64,000 nt of DNA, taken from positions 8,536,644 to 8,600,643 of the forward strand of contig JBBMOA010000012.1 of NCBI GenBank assembly GCA_037954235.1. Direction: 5' to 3'. A program made the translations under genes and the position numbers. This document shows, piece after piece, positions 37,771 to 51,560 of this stretch (the stretch's first letter is position 1; every line of letters starts with the position of its first letter). The notes beneath the pieces were generated by a model. The model saw nothing but the letters and a program-made list of their open reading frames with translations. It had not been told where the DNA came from and did no database searches. This stretch comes from Aulostomus chinensis. Its lineage: Eukaryota > Chordata > Actinopteri > Syngnathiformes > Aulostomidae.

Positions 37771-40700
37771 ACACTGTGTTTTCAGTTTTTTTGTTGCTGG
37801 ATAATTTGAAGCATATGAAGCGCCCTGACAGAAGAGAACTCCTCCTTGAAGAAGAAATCTTTATTGCTGTTACAGCCCTGTGCATTTAACCAATCCTCAA
37901 TGGAGTAGTGGGTTGCCTTGTGAGCCACTATCATATTTTACCAGCAGTTGGCTGGTGGCCTGCATGGTTACTCAGCCACATTCGCTCAGGACAGACAAAG
38001 AATGAAAGGTTACACACCTCTTAAGGTTACCACCACTGCAAGGAAAGGATTTAACATGTGGTGTTTCTTTGTGGAAAATATTGAGCAAGACCCAGAAGAG
38101 AAACCACCAAAGACCGAGTCAAGTGGCCCTGTTAAGAACACCATTATTAATGTGACCTGTTGTGTAATCGTTGTGTAGACTGTCTTGTCGCTGCAGAACT
38201 GTGGTTTGCATCTGGTGTACTGCTGGGTTTCATGGTATTATATGAAAATGCACCTGCTGTTATCCTGATTATTGCATTTTGTAGCTTCTTTGTAAATATT
38301 AAGTTTCTTCTGGATACTTTTTGTAAACCTCCAACCTCAGAGCTCTAACTGTGCCTATGGTGCCTTCTCTAATCCACCCCGGATGGGGCCTGTAATACTG
38401 TGACTCATCCCTCCTGGTAGACCCTGGTTTGTCTTTTATCTCTCAGGGACTGTTTGCTTCCAGTAATTAGGACATTCATCACCCTAATGGGAACATCCCC
38501 CTCCACTAAATAACTTCTCTTTTCTCCAAGCAGGCTTGCAATTCCTGTGCTTTGTTTTGGGAGGAAGGTGGCATTCCTCTTAGGCGCAATGCCAGAGGGG
38601 GATGAGGATGTCCAATCTGTCAATGTTTCCGATCAGATGGTCATTCATGGCCCACAATGCACTTGGGCAGGAAGTAAGGAGAAATAATTTCAAACAGAAT
38701 GGAACCTGAAAGTCCAGAAAAGGAGCAGATGCTCTCAGATGTGGCAGTATTCGAGGCTGCTGCTGGCTGACTGACTGACTCTCTTCGACAGCAGCTCAGT
38801 CTGCTGCTGGAGATGCGAACTTTTTAAACACTGCTGTTCTAACAGAGGCTGCGAGGACGTTGAGCACAATGTGTCCAAATTAAAATATCTGCCATTTAAT
38901 CCTGGTGGTGAATCATGGCAATGAAATACAAACAATCCCCTGCAGCAAAAAAAAAACAACCCCAAAACATCTTTACATCCAGGGCGATGTAGAGAAAATA
39001 TGTGAAATGACTAGGACTGTTTAAGGAGGCATTGGATGAAGGTGCTGGTGTTACTGCTGTTATACCAAGCCCACATCAGGAGGAAATTTAGGGTTGAAGT
39101 TGGTTCCAACAAATATGCTCCGCAGCAGAAAGTAGATGTTCAAGTATGAGTTCTGTTTAGAGCATGGCACTCATTAAATGGACTCAATTTATAGCGCTGA
39201 TTTACATTTAGGGTTCTCACAAGGCTTTACAATATCACCTCACACACAGCCAAGATTTCCGGTCTTCAAGTCCAATTTGTGCATATTCCTGCATCCTTGT
39301 AATTGTTAAAGAACTATGTTGAGCAAGCACTATGTAATTACGCTATAAAGGGATATTTTTTTGGCACAAAGCTCAACATGTTTGATGGTGCAGGCCTTTC
39401 ATCTCATTGGCAGGCTTGTCGTCAGACTGGGCAAACCTCATCTTGAGAGGAGGTCAGTTAATCCACATGATGACTCATTATGCCCCCAGTTCAAGGAGCT
39501 CTTACAGGCTGAGGCTGTGCGTCAGCTCAAGCAAAGCTATGGTGGGAGCATGTTAATGAAAGGGGGAAGGAAGTTGTTGAGAGATTGGTGAGTTGGTGGC
39601 TCCAGCTGTGCTGCCTTTCCATTCATTACCTTGTCCTGCCGTATCGGCTACGACTCAAGTACGAAGCTTGGTCTTGTCCACTAGGGAATGAGTGGTGGAG
39701 CTGGACTCCTCATCTACCTCTCTGATCACTATTCACCTCTCTGGGGCTGCCATTGTGTCCTGTTTCTCTTCATTAAGATAGGCCTTAATGGACTTTTCTC
39801 GGGTTTCTGTGTGCCTGTGGAGATAGAGACCAGGGAGTGTGAAAGGGCACGTAGGGCTGGATGAATGTGTTCCTCTTCTCTGGTCACCTATACAACAGGT
39901 TTGACTGGCTAGAAAAGAAACTGTCAATGTAGAAAGGGCTCTATTTCAATATTTGGTCTCACAGAGAGAAAAAAGAACAGATAAGAGGAGAGGTAGGGCC
40001 TTTCTCTCTTTTCAGGGTTTATAATTTAGGATTGATTTGGGCCAGTAGCACTACCTTTCTTGCATTGAGAATGTCCCTGTTAGAGTAAAATCAAGACGGG
40101 CCAGTCTGGGATCATATATGTCAGTGGGATTATATCCAAAAGCAATTTTTGTAGCTTGAATTGAAAAGAGGTTTTGAATTCAAAGTGTGAACAGCTCTTG
40201 GCTGCACCTGCAAGTTTCCCTTGTTGTTTGTATTCACTTGAAACACCTTTACACTCTTTAACCTATTAAAGCTTCACTTGCCAGCCTTTTTTTAAGTTGC
40301 CAGCTAGAGCCAGCATTGATCTTTAAACACTTCCAGAATATTCACTTCTGTGAATAGATGAAAAGAGAGAGCAGAGCCACCAGTTTAAGACAATTTAAAA
40401 AAAAAAAAGTTTTATTTTCTTTGTTCATGGTTACTTCTTTGGAAAAAAAATGCCAAAAAATAAAAAAAATCAAATTAAAGACTGATGAAGAAGTTGTTCT
40501 TGTATGTCATGCCAGAATATTGTCTGACAAAAGTTTGATGCATAATCCAACAAACGTCCAACGCAAGCCATCAGTGCACCTGGGCAGAGCCCCCTAGTGG
40601 GAACCTCATGGAAAATGCCCAACACTCCTGTTACTCTGTGCAAAATGCGATATTTTGAGATTGTAGCAACAAAGCTGTGGTTAAGGACAGATTAAGTTTC

Positions 40701-43348
40701 TTGAAATACAAATGAATAAAAATGGCTGTCAAACACCCAGTTGATTCCAGCACAAGGGATGAAAGTTGGCCTGACATCTCCCTCCCTGGCTCATGGTTTT
40801 GTGGGTTATACAGTATAGAAATTGTTGTGCAATACTTTTCATAAGTAGGAAGAGAGTGCCAAAAGTAGCACACCAGAGGAATTCTGGCTGCAGGAAGCAT
40901 TAGGATTTGCATTAGCAGATGCAGCTTCCTACGTTGTCACGATGCAACGCAGTGCAGTTTTCTGTTGAATATATTGCTTATTGAGCAGTTGACACGGGTG
41001 AAGTGATGAATTAGTGTTATATTGTCTTGAGGTGAGTTAGTGTCGGCACAGAGGCAGCAGCAAAAGCTGTACATGAGTGTTGCGATAACGTTGTTGTGCA
41101 TCAACAAATAGGTATTTTCTCACAGCTCGCACTGGTTGTTAAGCCAAGTGTTTCTTGTTAGCGAATTCATGAACTCAGCAATCATTAAAAAAAAAAAAAC
41201 CCAACTGATTTTATGTCTCAAGAACATAGACCCACCTCCATCCTCCACAGCCTTTATCAGATGCCGGCTTTGTATTCAGCAGAGCGTGACTCTCATTATT
41301 CAAACCCTTGTATGGCACGGTAATGAATTAAATTAGGTAGCTCATTAGCCAGCAACTGGGTGATAGGAGAACTCATTTGAGGTGCATGTGCCTTTTCTGG
41401 TTTCAGCACTGATGAGGATGTTATTAGAGTAGGAAGGTGTGCTGCACTGGGAGGTTGTTTTGCTGCTCACCTTTGATGGTTTTTTTTACACAAGGCAAAG
41501 GGAACTATTTTTCAACCACACGACTCTGATTGAGGGAAAACTACTGTAGCGCAGTTAACAATGGAGCAAGGTTGGAGCAGCGTCGCCTCATTTAGTCACT
41601 GTGTCACTGTTATTTATGCGTTAAACAGGAATAGAATCAGGTAGATACATGTCATGACGTGGGTTTGATATACAACATTAGAAGGACAATTCAACTCAAG
41701 GAAGTACATTACATATTCAACTACAACCCAGCATATTTGCATAACTACCTTTTTCAGATCAACCTGTTCTCTCTCATTGATTAAACACATCAAAACTCAG
41801 TAAAACTGTCCCTCTGTTATTTATTCTTCATTAAAACTGACTCGCTGTTGTAAAAAAAAAAAAGAGGGAACGATGAATCTATTTGCAACGTACAGCGAAA
41901 TATGCTCACGTGGTTGTTCGATCGTCACGTAATATTATCATTTTTACAAATCAAAAATGGGGCAAAGCAGCCGATGGCACACAAATGTGTGACATGACGG
42001 AAGCAGGGCTGAGAGAGGCGAGCCTGGAGATCAGCAAGCATTATTACCATTCGCCTGCTTCTTTCATCCCCGAGTTGATTTTGGAGAGATTTTTTTTTTT
42101 TTTAGGTTCACATAAAGAAAACTAACAAAACCCCTTGTAATTGTCAGTCATTCACGTCATGGTGTATTCAGAGCATAACACTGACCACGGGACTTCTAAC
42201 AGCTGCATTTACTGTTCAATCAAAAAACATATCATTGGTGTTCCTTTGTGCATATCATTAAGTTGTTTACTATGGTACCCGCCATGATAAAGGATCCTAA
42301 TTTACTTGCACTGATGTCGTTTGATTGTCTCATGTGATGCGCCGCCACCACTCAATGAGGTGTTAAGAGATTGTGGTCACCTCTCGCATTTTCGCCCTCC
42401 CAACAGTCAGTCAAAACGCCAAGAAATATCACTGCTCTCTCTCAGCTGAGGCTGTGATTGTTTTTGAAAATCATCCATAATATTCAGCGCTGTTACCAAA
42501 TGTACAAGGGAATTGTGTGACTATCAATATCACACAGCTGAGGCCCTGTCAAGTACAGAATGACGGAAAAGGGGAGCGAACAATCGAGAGATAGAGAACG
42601 ACGCTTACATGGGGGTTTTAGTATTTCAAGAAAAAGGACAAGTTTTATCTTTCTCTCTTCCTCGCTAACACACATGTACACACAATCTCATCACAAGGGC
42701 AAATCGCACAGTAATCAGAGCCGTGAGTATCCATTATGTTATAAAAGGGGGAAAATGATTGATGCACATTTGAATTAAAGTTCAATTGAAGGACGCAGCT
42801 CGCAGTTATGGCTGCTATTCATCAATTAGATCCTGAAACACCCCCTTCCAAAGACAAAAAAAGATATAGCATAGAGTTTTATGCTTCACTCTATTCTTTT
42901 CCTCTGGATCAACATGGCAAAATTCATTGGCTAGCTTTAATTGTAAGGAGAAATATCAGTTCACTTTATATTCTTATGATTATCAGCTCCATCATGGACA
43001 AAACAAATATAAGTGTGTGAGCAACCTTATTGCTCAGTGAAGACTTTGGCTGTGTTCAGAATCTCCTTTACAAACAGACTTTAGACAACTACAAGTGCCA
43101 ACTCAGCCTAACTAAGAGTTAAAAGAGGCTGTTCTTTTAACCTGCATTACAACTTTTGGCCACTTGAGGGAAGTATCTGTCAGCTTCTGTACAGAACCAA
43201 TACTAACTTATTATGTCATAGGAAATGGCTTTTTTTTTTGACAGCTCGTTTACATAAAGCGTAAATTTGCAGGTTTGGAAACCACAACAAGCTGAGAGAT
43301 ACTTAAATGCTCCGTAGTGCCGGCGGGATAGTAAATAAGACTAGTGGC
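37771..43348. other. non-coding segment downstream of the LINE fragment
   Basis: Two consecutive open frames (37948-38178 and 38160-38348, plus) are mentioned only because the second is hydrophobic. Neither is recognised. The rest shows no gene or clear repeat, only short poly(A) runs. Confidence 0.6.
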
Positions 43349-43820
43349 TGTTAGTAGTTACCGTTAGTAGTTACTGTTAGTAGTTACTGTTAGTAGTTGT
43401 GAGTAGCTACTGTTAGTTACCGTTAGTAGTTGTGAGTAGCTACTGTTAGTTAGCGTTAGTAGTTGTGAGTAGCTACTGTTAGTTAGCGTTAGTAGTTGTG
43501 AGTAGCTACTGTTAGTTAGCGTTAGTAGTTGTGAGTAGCTACTGTTAGTTAGCTTTAGTAGTTGTGAGTAGCTACTGTTAGTTACCGTTAGTAGTTGTGA
43601 GTAGCTACTGTTAGTTACCGTTAGTAGTTGTGAGTAGCTACTGTTAGTTAGCTTTAGTAGTTACTGTTAGTAGCTACTGTTAGTTAGCTTTAGTAGTTAC
43701 TGTTAGTAGTTACTGTTAGTAGTTGTGAGTAGTTACTGTTAGTTACCGTTAGTAGTTACTGTTAGTTACCGTTAGTAGTTACTGTTTGTTACCATTAGTA
43801 GTTGTTAGTAGTTACTGTTG
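43349..43820 (+). repeat. minisatellite with nested 13-bp and 33-bp units
   Basis: The edges of the array are made of a 13-bp unit (GTTAGTAGTTACT). The centre is made of a 33-bp unit formed by GTTAGTAGTTGTGAGTAG followed by CTACTGTTAGTTAGC, with A/G and C/G variants. It spans about 0.47 kb and is non-coding. Confidence 0.92.
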
Positions 43821-45665
43821 GTTTCTCTGCTTCTTTTTGAAACAAATGCTGAACAAAAAAACAACTTATTCATTTCAGATCACACAAACTTTAGTTGCTC
43901 TACTTGTGTTCTCTGAAGTAAAACAATGGCCTATAACTTTTATTCACCATATCACCAATGCGTGCGCAACATTAATTCATGGGTTTTTAAAAAAAAAAAG
44001 TACATTAAAGTAATGAGCTTAATTGAGGCAGGCTTATTCTTTGATGTCACCAAATTAATTTCTTAAATATCATCAGCTCTTCAACAATGAAGCCATTTAT
44101 CCATGCATATTGACTGTTTGCAACAGCTCATCATTCTGCTGCTTCTTCATTGTATTTTACAGATATGACTTAATTTCCACATCATCTGCTTAAACATCCC
44201 GTGATGTTTTCTACTGATTATTGGTCCACGACTATTAGTAATGCTTTATTGTCTAATAAAAATGCTCCCGAAGAAATATATTGCATACTAAAAAATGAAA
44301 ACCCTGTTGATTTTGTCATTCAGAGCTGGCAAAATCTCCCAAGCTGCATTCTATTGAGTTTTTATAGCGTAAACAAAAAACATGGAAAGTTCCGCAGGTT
44401 TGTCTGCTAGGAGCAAAAATAAATTAATAAATTCTGGTTTCAGACAGAATCTTTTAAGCCTTTTTGGAAATCGTAACACATTTTTTTCCACTAGGCTGCC
44501 GATGCTTTCTTTCAAATACCAGACAATGTTTCTCACACCTTTGTACTAGTATTGAGCAGGAAACCAATAAAGAAGCAAGCTTCCTTGACATTTTGCAGCT
44601 TTACCTGTGTCAATTCTACCGTACATTGTTTCTGGAGGAGATAATCCGTGACATGGAGCTTTGATCAGGTACATGTTTATGGTGCTGCATTCAACGCTAA
44701 TCTGCTATGCGGAGATATCAGGTAGTGTCATCCCCGGGTGGTGTTGAGTGGCTGGGAGAGTGTCTGGTCGTGACTTTGTGTGCATAGAAGGGGATTAACT
44801 GAGAACAAAACACAGAAGAGAAGAAAAGTAGAGGAAAACACACAAAAGGTACAAGATGATGACTATGCCTCTTTTTTTTTAACAGCTTTTCAGTTTTTTT
44901 TTTGTTTTTTTTTTTTTGTTTTTTTTTTTTTTACAGTTGTCTGTAAATCCCAAATGTACTTCAGCTCCAGGACAGGGTTTTCTTGAGCTTCTCATCTTTC
45001 TTCTTTTCTCTGTTGGTGCAGCTGGAACTTAAGATTTTCCTTGGTTTTCTTGACCCTAACGAACACTGCATCCTTCTATCATATCTTTTAGAGCACGCTG
45101 TCCCCATGTTGGGGACTAAAAGGGCTATACCCTTTATGTGAAACGATAAATGACCACATTGAGGATGACAAGCAAGACCGGGACCAGAAGCGACCACTTA
45201 CTCTGAGAAGCTGCTCTGGTAAATGGCAGCATTTGAGAGACATCAACTATGTTTACTGGCCACTCTCGGACTGGCAGATGTACGGGAAGAAAGATGCAAT
45301 GACATGTCATGCACTGTAAGGGAACTTTCCCCCTGAAATCCAAGCTGTGGTGGGTCGACATATTTGACACACAGGCTGACTGAGGAAAGACGGACATACT
45401 GTACTGTATATTTGGGGTCCTTTGCCTTCTATAATGTCCCACGACTTTTTCCATGAGTAACGTGAGAATGTTTTCTGGGTTTTTTTTTTTTTAGCTCCTC
45501 CAGTCAAGTTAAGCTAAAGTGGTTAGGACTCACACTCCAACAAACTCCATGCTTGATACTCAAGGAAGCTCCAGGATTTGTGTATCATGTTTGAAACTTT
45601 GCAGGGATACATATCAAAATAGTCCTGTGATACGAGCTGAGCATCAACGAACACATTATTGGCTG

Positions 45666-45927
45666 AGTGTGTGTGTGTGTGTACAGTGAGGTAACCAACA
45701 GTCCATCAGTATGGGGACATTGTAGCTGGTCTTCACCACTTCAAAAGTCTGTCTAAGAGTCATTATTTGGTTTTCAATTCAGGTCAGAATTAGATTATAG
45801 TTTGGGTCAAGCATTTAATTGTAATGTTAAGGTTAAGGGGCAGGGGTAGCATTAGCTCAGTGAATGTCCTCACAATGAGTGTAAGTAGAATTATAAGAAG
45901 TAGGGTTTGAGTGTGTGTGTGTGTGTG
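45666..45927. repeat. dispersed repeat framed by two GT microsatellites
   Basis: A (GT)n tract at about 45666-45682 and another at about 45909-45927 flank a segment beginning near GTATGGGGACATTGTAGCTG and ending near GAATGTCCTCACAATGAG. The segment contains AATGTTAAGGTTAAGGGGCA. Matching vertebrate repeats with GGGGACATTTTGGCTGGTCC-type starts are recalled from fish genomes. The ends GGGGACATT and AATGTCCTC are nearly inverted copies, which would fit a small DNA-type element. Confidence 0.45.
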
Positions 45928-46124
45928 CGTGAAGAACATGATCTCTGCAGCTGTGATTTCAGGAGAAGATAAATGAATGCTATTCAGCCTCAGTTCTATT
46001 ATCCATCTTCAGCTTTTTGACTCATCCTGCTAGCAGACAAACCAACGCAGGTGGGCACATCTTAGTGGAGGTACTGTAAAAATACAAGTGTTGAATCACT
46101 GTGCAGGGTTGCAGGTATGTAGCA

Positions 46125-46159
46125 CCCCCCCCCCCCCCCCACACACACACACACACACA
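46125..46159 (+). repeat. C16 run joined to (AC)n
   Basis: Sixteen C residues (46125-46140) run directly into an AC repeat (46141-46159). Confidence 0.94.
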
Positions 46160-46516
46160 AGAGCTTTTTAGAACAGCACAGGAACTTCACTGTGCAGGAA
46201 CAGTGTGAATAGAAGTACCAAATGACAGCAACTATCAAAACAAAAACCATGTTTACCCACCACTGCAAAGTAGACTACAGCACAGCTTCCACGTGTCGTG
46301 AGAGTAAAGTTATTTCCTGATTTATGACTAGACTTTGCACTGTCCATGTGCATAGTTATATATTGATGAGGGGAAAGAAATCGGTGTAAATCAAGTTTAA
46401 TGTAGCTTTCTGTCTTCTCATTTTGAAATATGTTTCATGCAATCAGCATGAATAAGACAACAAAAGGTCACCTCCACTTGACTGTGCACAACATTTTTCA
46501 TCTGTGCTGGATGAGC

Positions 46517-46518
<2 letters not shown>

Positions 46519-46550
<32 letters not shown>
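46519..46550 (+). repeat. (CA)n microsatellite
   Basis: Uninterrupted dinucleotide run of 32 bases. Confidence 0.95.
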
Positions 46551-46553
<3 letters not shown>

Positions 46554-47489
46554 TGTCTACTGCCTACATCTTTTGTCGCAGCAGTGCATTAGTATCAGCT
46601 ATGGCATTGAAGCAGTGGGTTCACATCTCTCATTATGCATCACCATGCCAAGTGGAAGAGAGATTAGAGTGCAGATTAGCGAGACTCCATTATTTTGTGT
46701 CCCAAATGCTTCTGGAGTCAATGATCCAACCCAGGAGCGTGATTTTCATTTCAACATTGGTATTTACTCATGCATATAATACAAAGCACCTAATGCTTTG
46801 ACACTTATCGCATATTATTGTCTTATTATTTTATTGGAAATCACAACAAATTGTTGGTGGTATGCGACCAATCATTGGCAGCGTAGACACGCTGGATATA
46901 GCTTATGCCTAACGTTGCAAAGAGGAAATAAAAACACAAAAATGTACTGCTTTGGGAGGTGTTGTTACGTGCTTTTAAGAGGACGACAGCGAGCACATTT
47001 GCTACATATGACAACCAGATTTCACCCCTGAAAACCTGAGAAACGTGTCACTCCCGAACGGAAGAGACTTTCCTCTCGTCGTCTCTCCACTTCTCTCTCT
47101 CCCTCCCAAATTTTTGCCAACACTTTATTAGCTTAAGTTTTTTTTAGCGAAATATTAAATTACAGGTGTGTGGGTGTGTGGGGGGGGCATGTCTCTTCTT
47201 TACATTACATCAATAGTCGAAGCAGGCATTTCATATACACTCACGTTGTTTAGATTAAAAGAGACAATGAGATATCGAGGGGAAGTGGCTGCAAGGATGG
47301 AGGAAAGATGACTGATCATTTTTCAAACTGATGTTTTCCTCAGGACAAGGCGGGGACGCGGCAAAAAGAAAAAAAAAACATCACAATAAGAAATGCTAAT
47401 ATACACTGAAATTAATTAAAGGATGGTGAGTTTGATTTTATCTGACAGGGAGGTAATTTGTCTGTCTTTGGCTGCCTGAGGACGATGGC

Positions 47490-47491
<2 letters not shown>

Positions 47492-47529
<38 letters not shown>

Positions 47530-47545
47530 CGTCTGTGTGTGTGGG
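47492..47545 (+). repeat. (GT)n(GC)n compound microsatellite
   Basis: A GT run (47492-47520), then five GC units (47521-47530), then further GT. Alternating purine-pyrimidine throughout except near the end. Confidence 0.93.
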
Positions 47546-48603
47546 TGTATTGGTTTTGTAATTGCTTTGTGCCAACAGGGAACCGAACCTTCTCTGTGTT
47601 GTATATGACTGCTATGTGAGCATTTTTGATTTTGCACATTGCTTGCTGACAATTTTCTTTTTTTTTGTCAGCAACTCAAAGACTAATGCCTGGTCATTGG
47701 CCCTTTGCGTTTAACTGTGACACTCCTGCAACCTCTCAAGTGTCCATTTTTCATGAGCAGTGCTGTTTGCCAAAGATGAAAATGTGATGATGTTTTTATA
47801 CAGAAGGCGAAAGTCCGTGGTAGAAGGCAGATTTGGGTGACGGCTGGAACCCCAAAACCCTGGACCGGAGAGCAGGAGACAGCGATTAAAATCCCGTTTG
47901 ATTGTCATCCGTTTCAAGCTTTCCATGATTGTTTTTGAGTCCTTTTTCATAAAACAGCAGATTTTGCAGATTTTTCCAACTCAGCGTTATTAATTTAACC
48001 ATTGTGATGAAAGTCAGAGGTGCAGATTCTAATTCAACTGTTTATATGAACGCTAAATAGAGAGATCTAATTAAATGTGTCTTTACATACATTTAATCAT
48101 CATAAAACCTTTCTGACATGTGCAAAGATGACACATCCAAAACTGGTACTATAACAGAAAGAGTAGAATCAGTAGAAGTAGTAATTCCTCTAGCTAATTG
48201 TGATAGAGCCTTTTGTCCGTTGATGCACTGAACAATCTTTTACAGTCTGTGTCTGCCAGGTTTCTATGGGTCCTATTGAGCTTTAGTTGAAACTGTCATG
48301 ACACAGAAAAGACGAGAGAGAAATGAACTGATTTAGCGTCCACATGGTTATCAAAGGTTAACAGGACCCCTCTCGACCTGACTGGAATTCCCTCCAGTTA
48401 TGTTGGTCCCTTTCTGATGTTGAGAACTGTGGGACCAAAGTCAGGAAAAGTTTTGTGATGTTGCACAAGGAACAGGCGCTCCGTAAGTGTAGCAATGCAA
48501 AAAAAGAAGTCCCGGACTGTGTGTGACTCAGCCACTTAAACGACATGTACATTCAATCGCTGTCAAACTGGCATCGAGGAAGTGCAGTGCTGAGTTTAGA
48601 GTC

Positions 48604-49050
48604 ATGACAGGCACAACGACAGCGAGGTGACAGGCACAGTGAGGTGACAGGCATAATGACAGCGAGGTGACAGGCACAGTGAGGTGATAGGCACAATGAC
48701 ATCGAGTTGACAGGCACAGTGAGATGACAGGCACAATGACATCGAGTTGACAGGCACAATGAGGTGACAGGCACAATGAGGTGACAGGCACAATGAGGTG
48801 ACAGGCACAGTGAGATGACAGGCACAGTGAGATGACAGGCACAGTGACATCAAGATGACAGGCACAGTGACATCAAGGTGACAGGCACAGTGAGATGACA
48901 GGCACAGTGACATCAAGGTGACAGGCACAGTGAGATGACAGGCACAGTGAGATGACAGGCACGGTGAGATGACAGGCACAGTGAGATGACAGGCACAATG
49001 AGGTGACAGGCACAATGAGGTGACAGGCACAGTGAGGTGACAGGCACAGT
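48604..49050 (+). repeat. minisatellite, 17-bp unit with 23-bp variants
   Basis: About 24 copies of a unit containing GGTGACAGGCACA. The basic period is 17 bp (GAGGTGACAGGCACAGT), and some units carry 6 extra bases (GACATC or GACAGC) making 23. All three minus-strand frames stay open through it because stop codons are rare in the unit. This is not coding evidence. Confidence 0.93.
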
Positions 49051-51194
49051 GTTTTGATTATTCTCAGATGACAAACAGGGTTCTGCTTGGATGCTGCCAG
49101 CATGTGTGTTTGTGTGTGTGACGCCACAGTCCAGTTTACTGCAAGGCTTCTACACACAAACCTCTATTTGTATAAAATACTTTTTGATATATCCACAGTA
49201 CTAGAAGACATTATTTAAAAGAACAAATAAGGCTCACACACACAAGGATGATAATTTTATCAGATACAGTACAGCCTCTCCTCTGGGGCAGGGAATGTGA
49301 TGGGGAGAAAGGACTGATGAGATATCGAGTCAATATTGAATACTGACATTGATTTATGATTTGAGTTGGCTGATATCATTTCAAAATGAAAGGTGCTGTA
49401 AAATAAAGTCCGCAATAGAAGCACCAGAGCATATAAATTGACTATCTGAATATTCATCATGATGTAAATCTTTAATTAATGTTTGATGTTAAGTGTAATT
49501 AAGAATGTGTGACGTTACCTCGCTCTCCATTTGCAAAATTTCTGTTCAGTTCAATTTTGATGGTCAAAACTTCTTCACAGGAAGTCGACGCTTTGTTCAG
49601 GACCTATGTTCTGCAGAAGCCACAGTCATGTACAGGACTGGTGTATGACCGGTCAACCCCGACTGTCCTCTCTGAAGCTGCACTTTACAAAGTCTCCCAA
49701 TCAAACGACAGCCATGCACCAATCACATGGTCACGGGCTAACCAGCTACATCTTGTTGTGTTCTTGTCCTCATGTAACTGGAGATGGGATGAAGCGTGAC
49801 GAAAAATCTATGACGAGGCAGACGCAGAATAAAAAGGGGAACATAACGTTATAAACTGTGACCCAACCACTCACCTGCTCCGAGTTATGTTTAGCAAACT
49901 TTAGGTTAATGTTGTGAAACACTGCCTGCCCACTCAGGATTTCTTGTCCTTTAGTGACCACTGCCCATTGTGCGACTAACATGAAAAACGGAACCCACTG
50001 ACAGTGGCATTATGGTGCTGCAACCACACGGTGATAAGATTCCCCCCCCATCATTTCATGTACTTACACCATGAAAAGACTTTGCTTAGATCAAGAAGTC
50101 ACCAAAATCAATAGGTTCCCCCAAACTAGATGATGACACATTTCTACGTATATTTGTTCTGTAACCATTTTTTGCAGCAATTGCTAGGGATTGAAAGCAA
50201 TTGTTCAAATGTCCCAGTGTGCGCAACACCCCGATCATTGAGCTGCTAAATTAGCATTTACAGCAACTTTATTTCTGAGTGTGACGTGTCAAAGTCTTCC
50301 TTTACACTCGGTCATGATAGAGAAGTAACTTCTACCTTATTACTGACGGAGTCAAAACAGAACATGGAGCGGTGGCATTTTTACGTCTGAAAAGACACAA
50401 TTATGTTTCAACTGTAAGCCAACAAAGAACTCTCGTCAAGTCATTATGTTACACATGAATAGAGCAGCATAATTGCAATGGAGAGTTGACTTTAACAATG
50501 AAGCCTCCTCGGTTAAGACTGCTGCTTAATTAAGATTCAGTATTGCCCACAATTGGTCTCATTTATCACGCTGCTCACATAGTATTAGGGCTTGTTTTTT
50601 TTCCTATGAGTAGAATCTATTTTAAAACCCAACTTCTTTGTCAGACTGGAGTTAATGCTAGGTTCCCTGTTGTATCCTTAATTAATCTAAGAGAAAGAGG
50701 ACGCTTGTGCACAACTTAATTAGCAAATGTTAGCGACAATTAGCAACTCTTACCTGACTGAGGATGACGTGAGCAATCAAGGGTGGATATTTCATTTCAC
50801 CTTCGACGGAAGACAATAAACAGGAACATTTCTCAAGAGTAATTCCTGAAGGGGACATTAAGATTACTGCTGTATTAAATGCATATGAAGTAGACCGTCA
50901 GTACCAGCACAATGGGTGAATAACTTAGAGGTTGTACCAGCATTCTGAAGTGTTTATTAGTAATAAAAAGCCCAAAAGGCTATAAAGCTGTGTAGTGAAG
51001 CCAGTTACCACCTTTAAGATACTAACCTCAGCTTAGCCAACCTTCTCCCTTGCTCTTCTTTGGAAAAACAGGCGACCACGACTGCAAAGCCTCAAAATTC
51101 CTATATCATATAAATGAACTGGACACATGTATAATAATCGCCTAAGTCACAAGTCTGACGTGTATACAGAGTTCAGTTAGTTCATAGTTCAGGT

Positions 51195-51560
51195 CGCAGT
51201 TCAGGTTTTGGTGGCCGAGCAGGACACAAATGCAGAGGTAGGAACCGGAAAACTATTAACAAACCCAAAAATAATAAAGCTAGAGAGAACAACATGGAGG
51301 GAGGAGACGAGGACACTGGAAACAGGCCTGGGACTGACGAGGCCAGACCAGCTGACGAGACACACCAGTGACTGACAGGACAGGAAGTGTAAATCGCATC
51401 AAGACACAGGAGGGAAGTGATTTCAAAATAAAACCGGAATGGTCCTGACTAATCGAACTAAAGTGAAAACAGGAATCACAAACTACGAGCACAGTAAAAA
51501 ACAAAACAAAGCATACCACTGAGATCAGAAGTACAAAACTAAATAGTCAATGATACAAAT
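51195..51560 (+). repeat. interspersed repeat, copy A
   Basis: The A-rich, gene-free segment contains AACAAACCCAAAAATAATAA and, at 51402-51445, an AGACACAGGAG block followed by TTTCAAAATAAAACCGGAAT. The second block is shared with 56457-56500. It resembles a non-autonomous element common in percomorph fishes; boundaries and class are uncertain. Confidence 0.5.

Larger units (their letters stand above)
43821..51194. other. non-coding segment rich in simple repeats
   Basis: Outside the listed minisatellite, GT-framed repeat and microsatellites, nothing is supported. It has a long T-rich patch at about 44871-44934. Frames across 48.6-49.05 kb come from the minisatellite. Confidence 0.65.

Noticed and set aside
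44871..44934. T-rich tract followed by ACAG resembling a splice acceptor
   Set aside because: No open exon with recognisable coding follows. Poly(T) patches are common in this window.
48528..49157. Overlapping minus-strand frames of 90-142 codons rich in Cys, His, Pro and Val
   Set aside because: They arise from the 17/23-bp minisatellite in every frame. The peptide is a by-product of the repeat unit.
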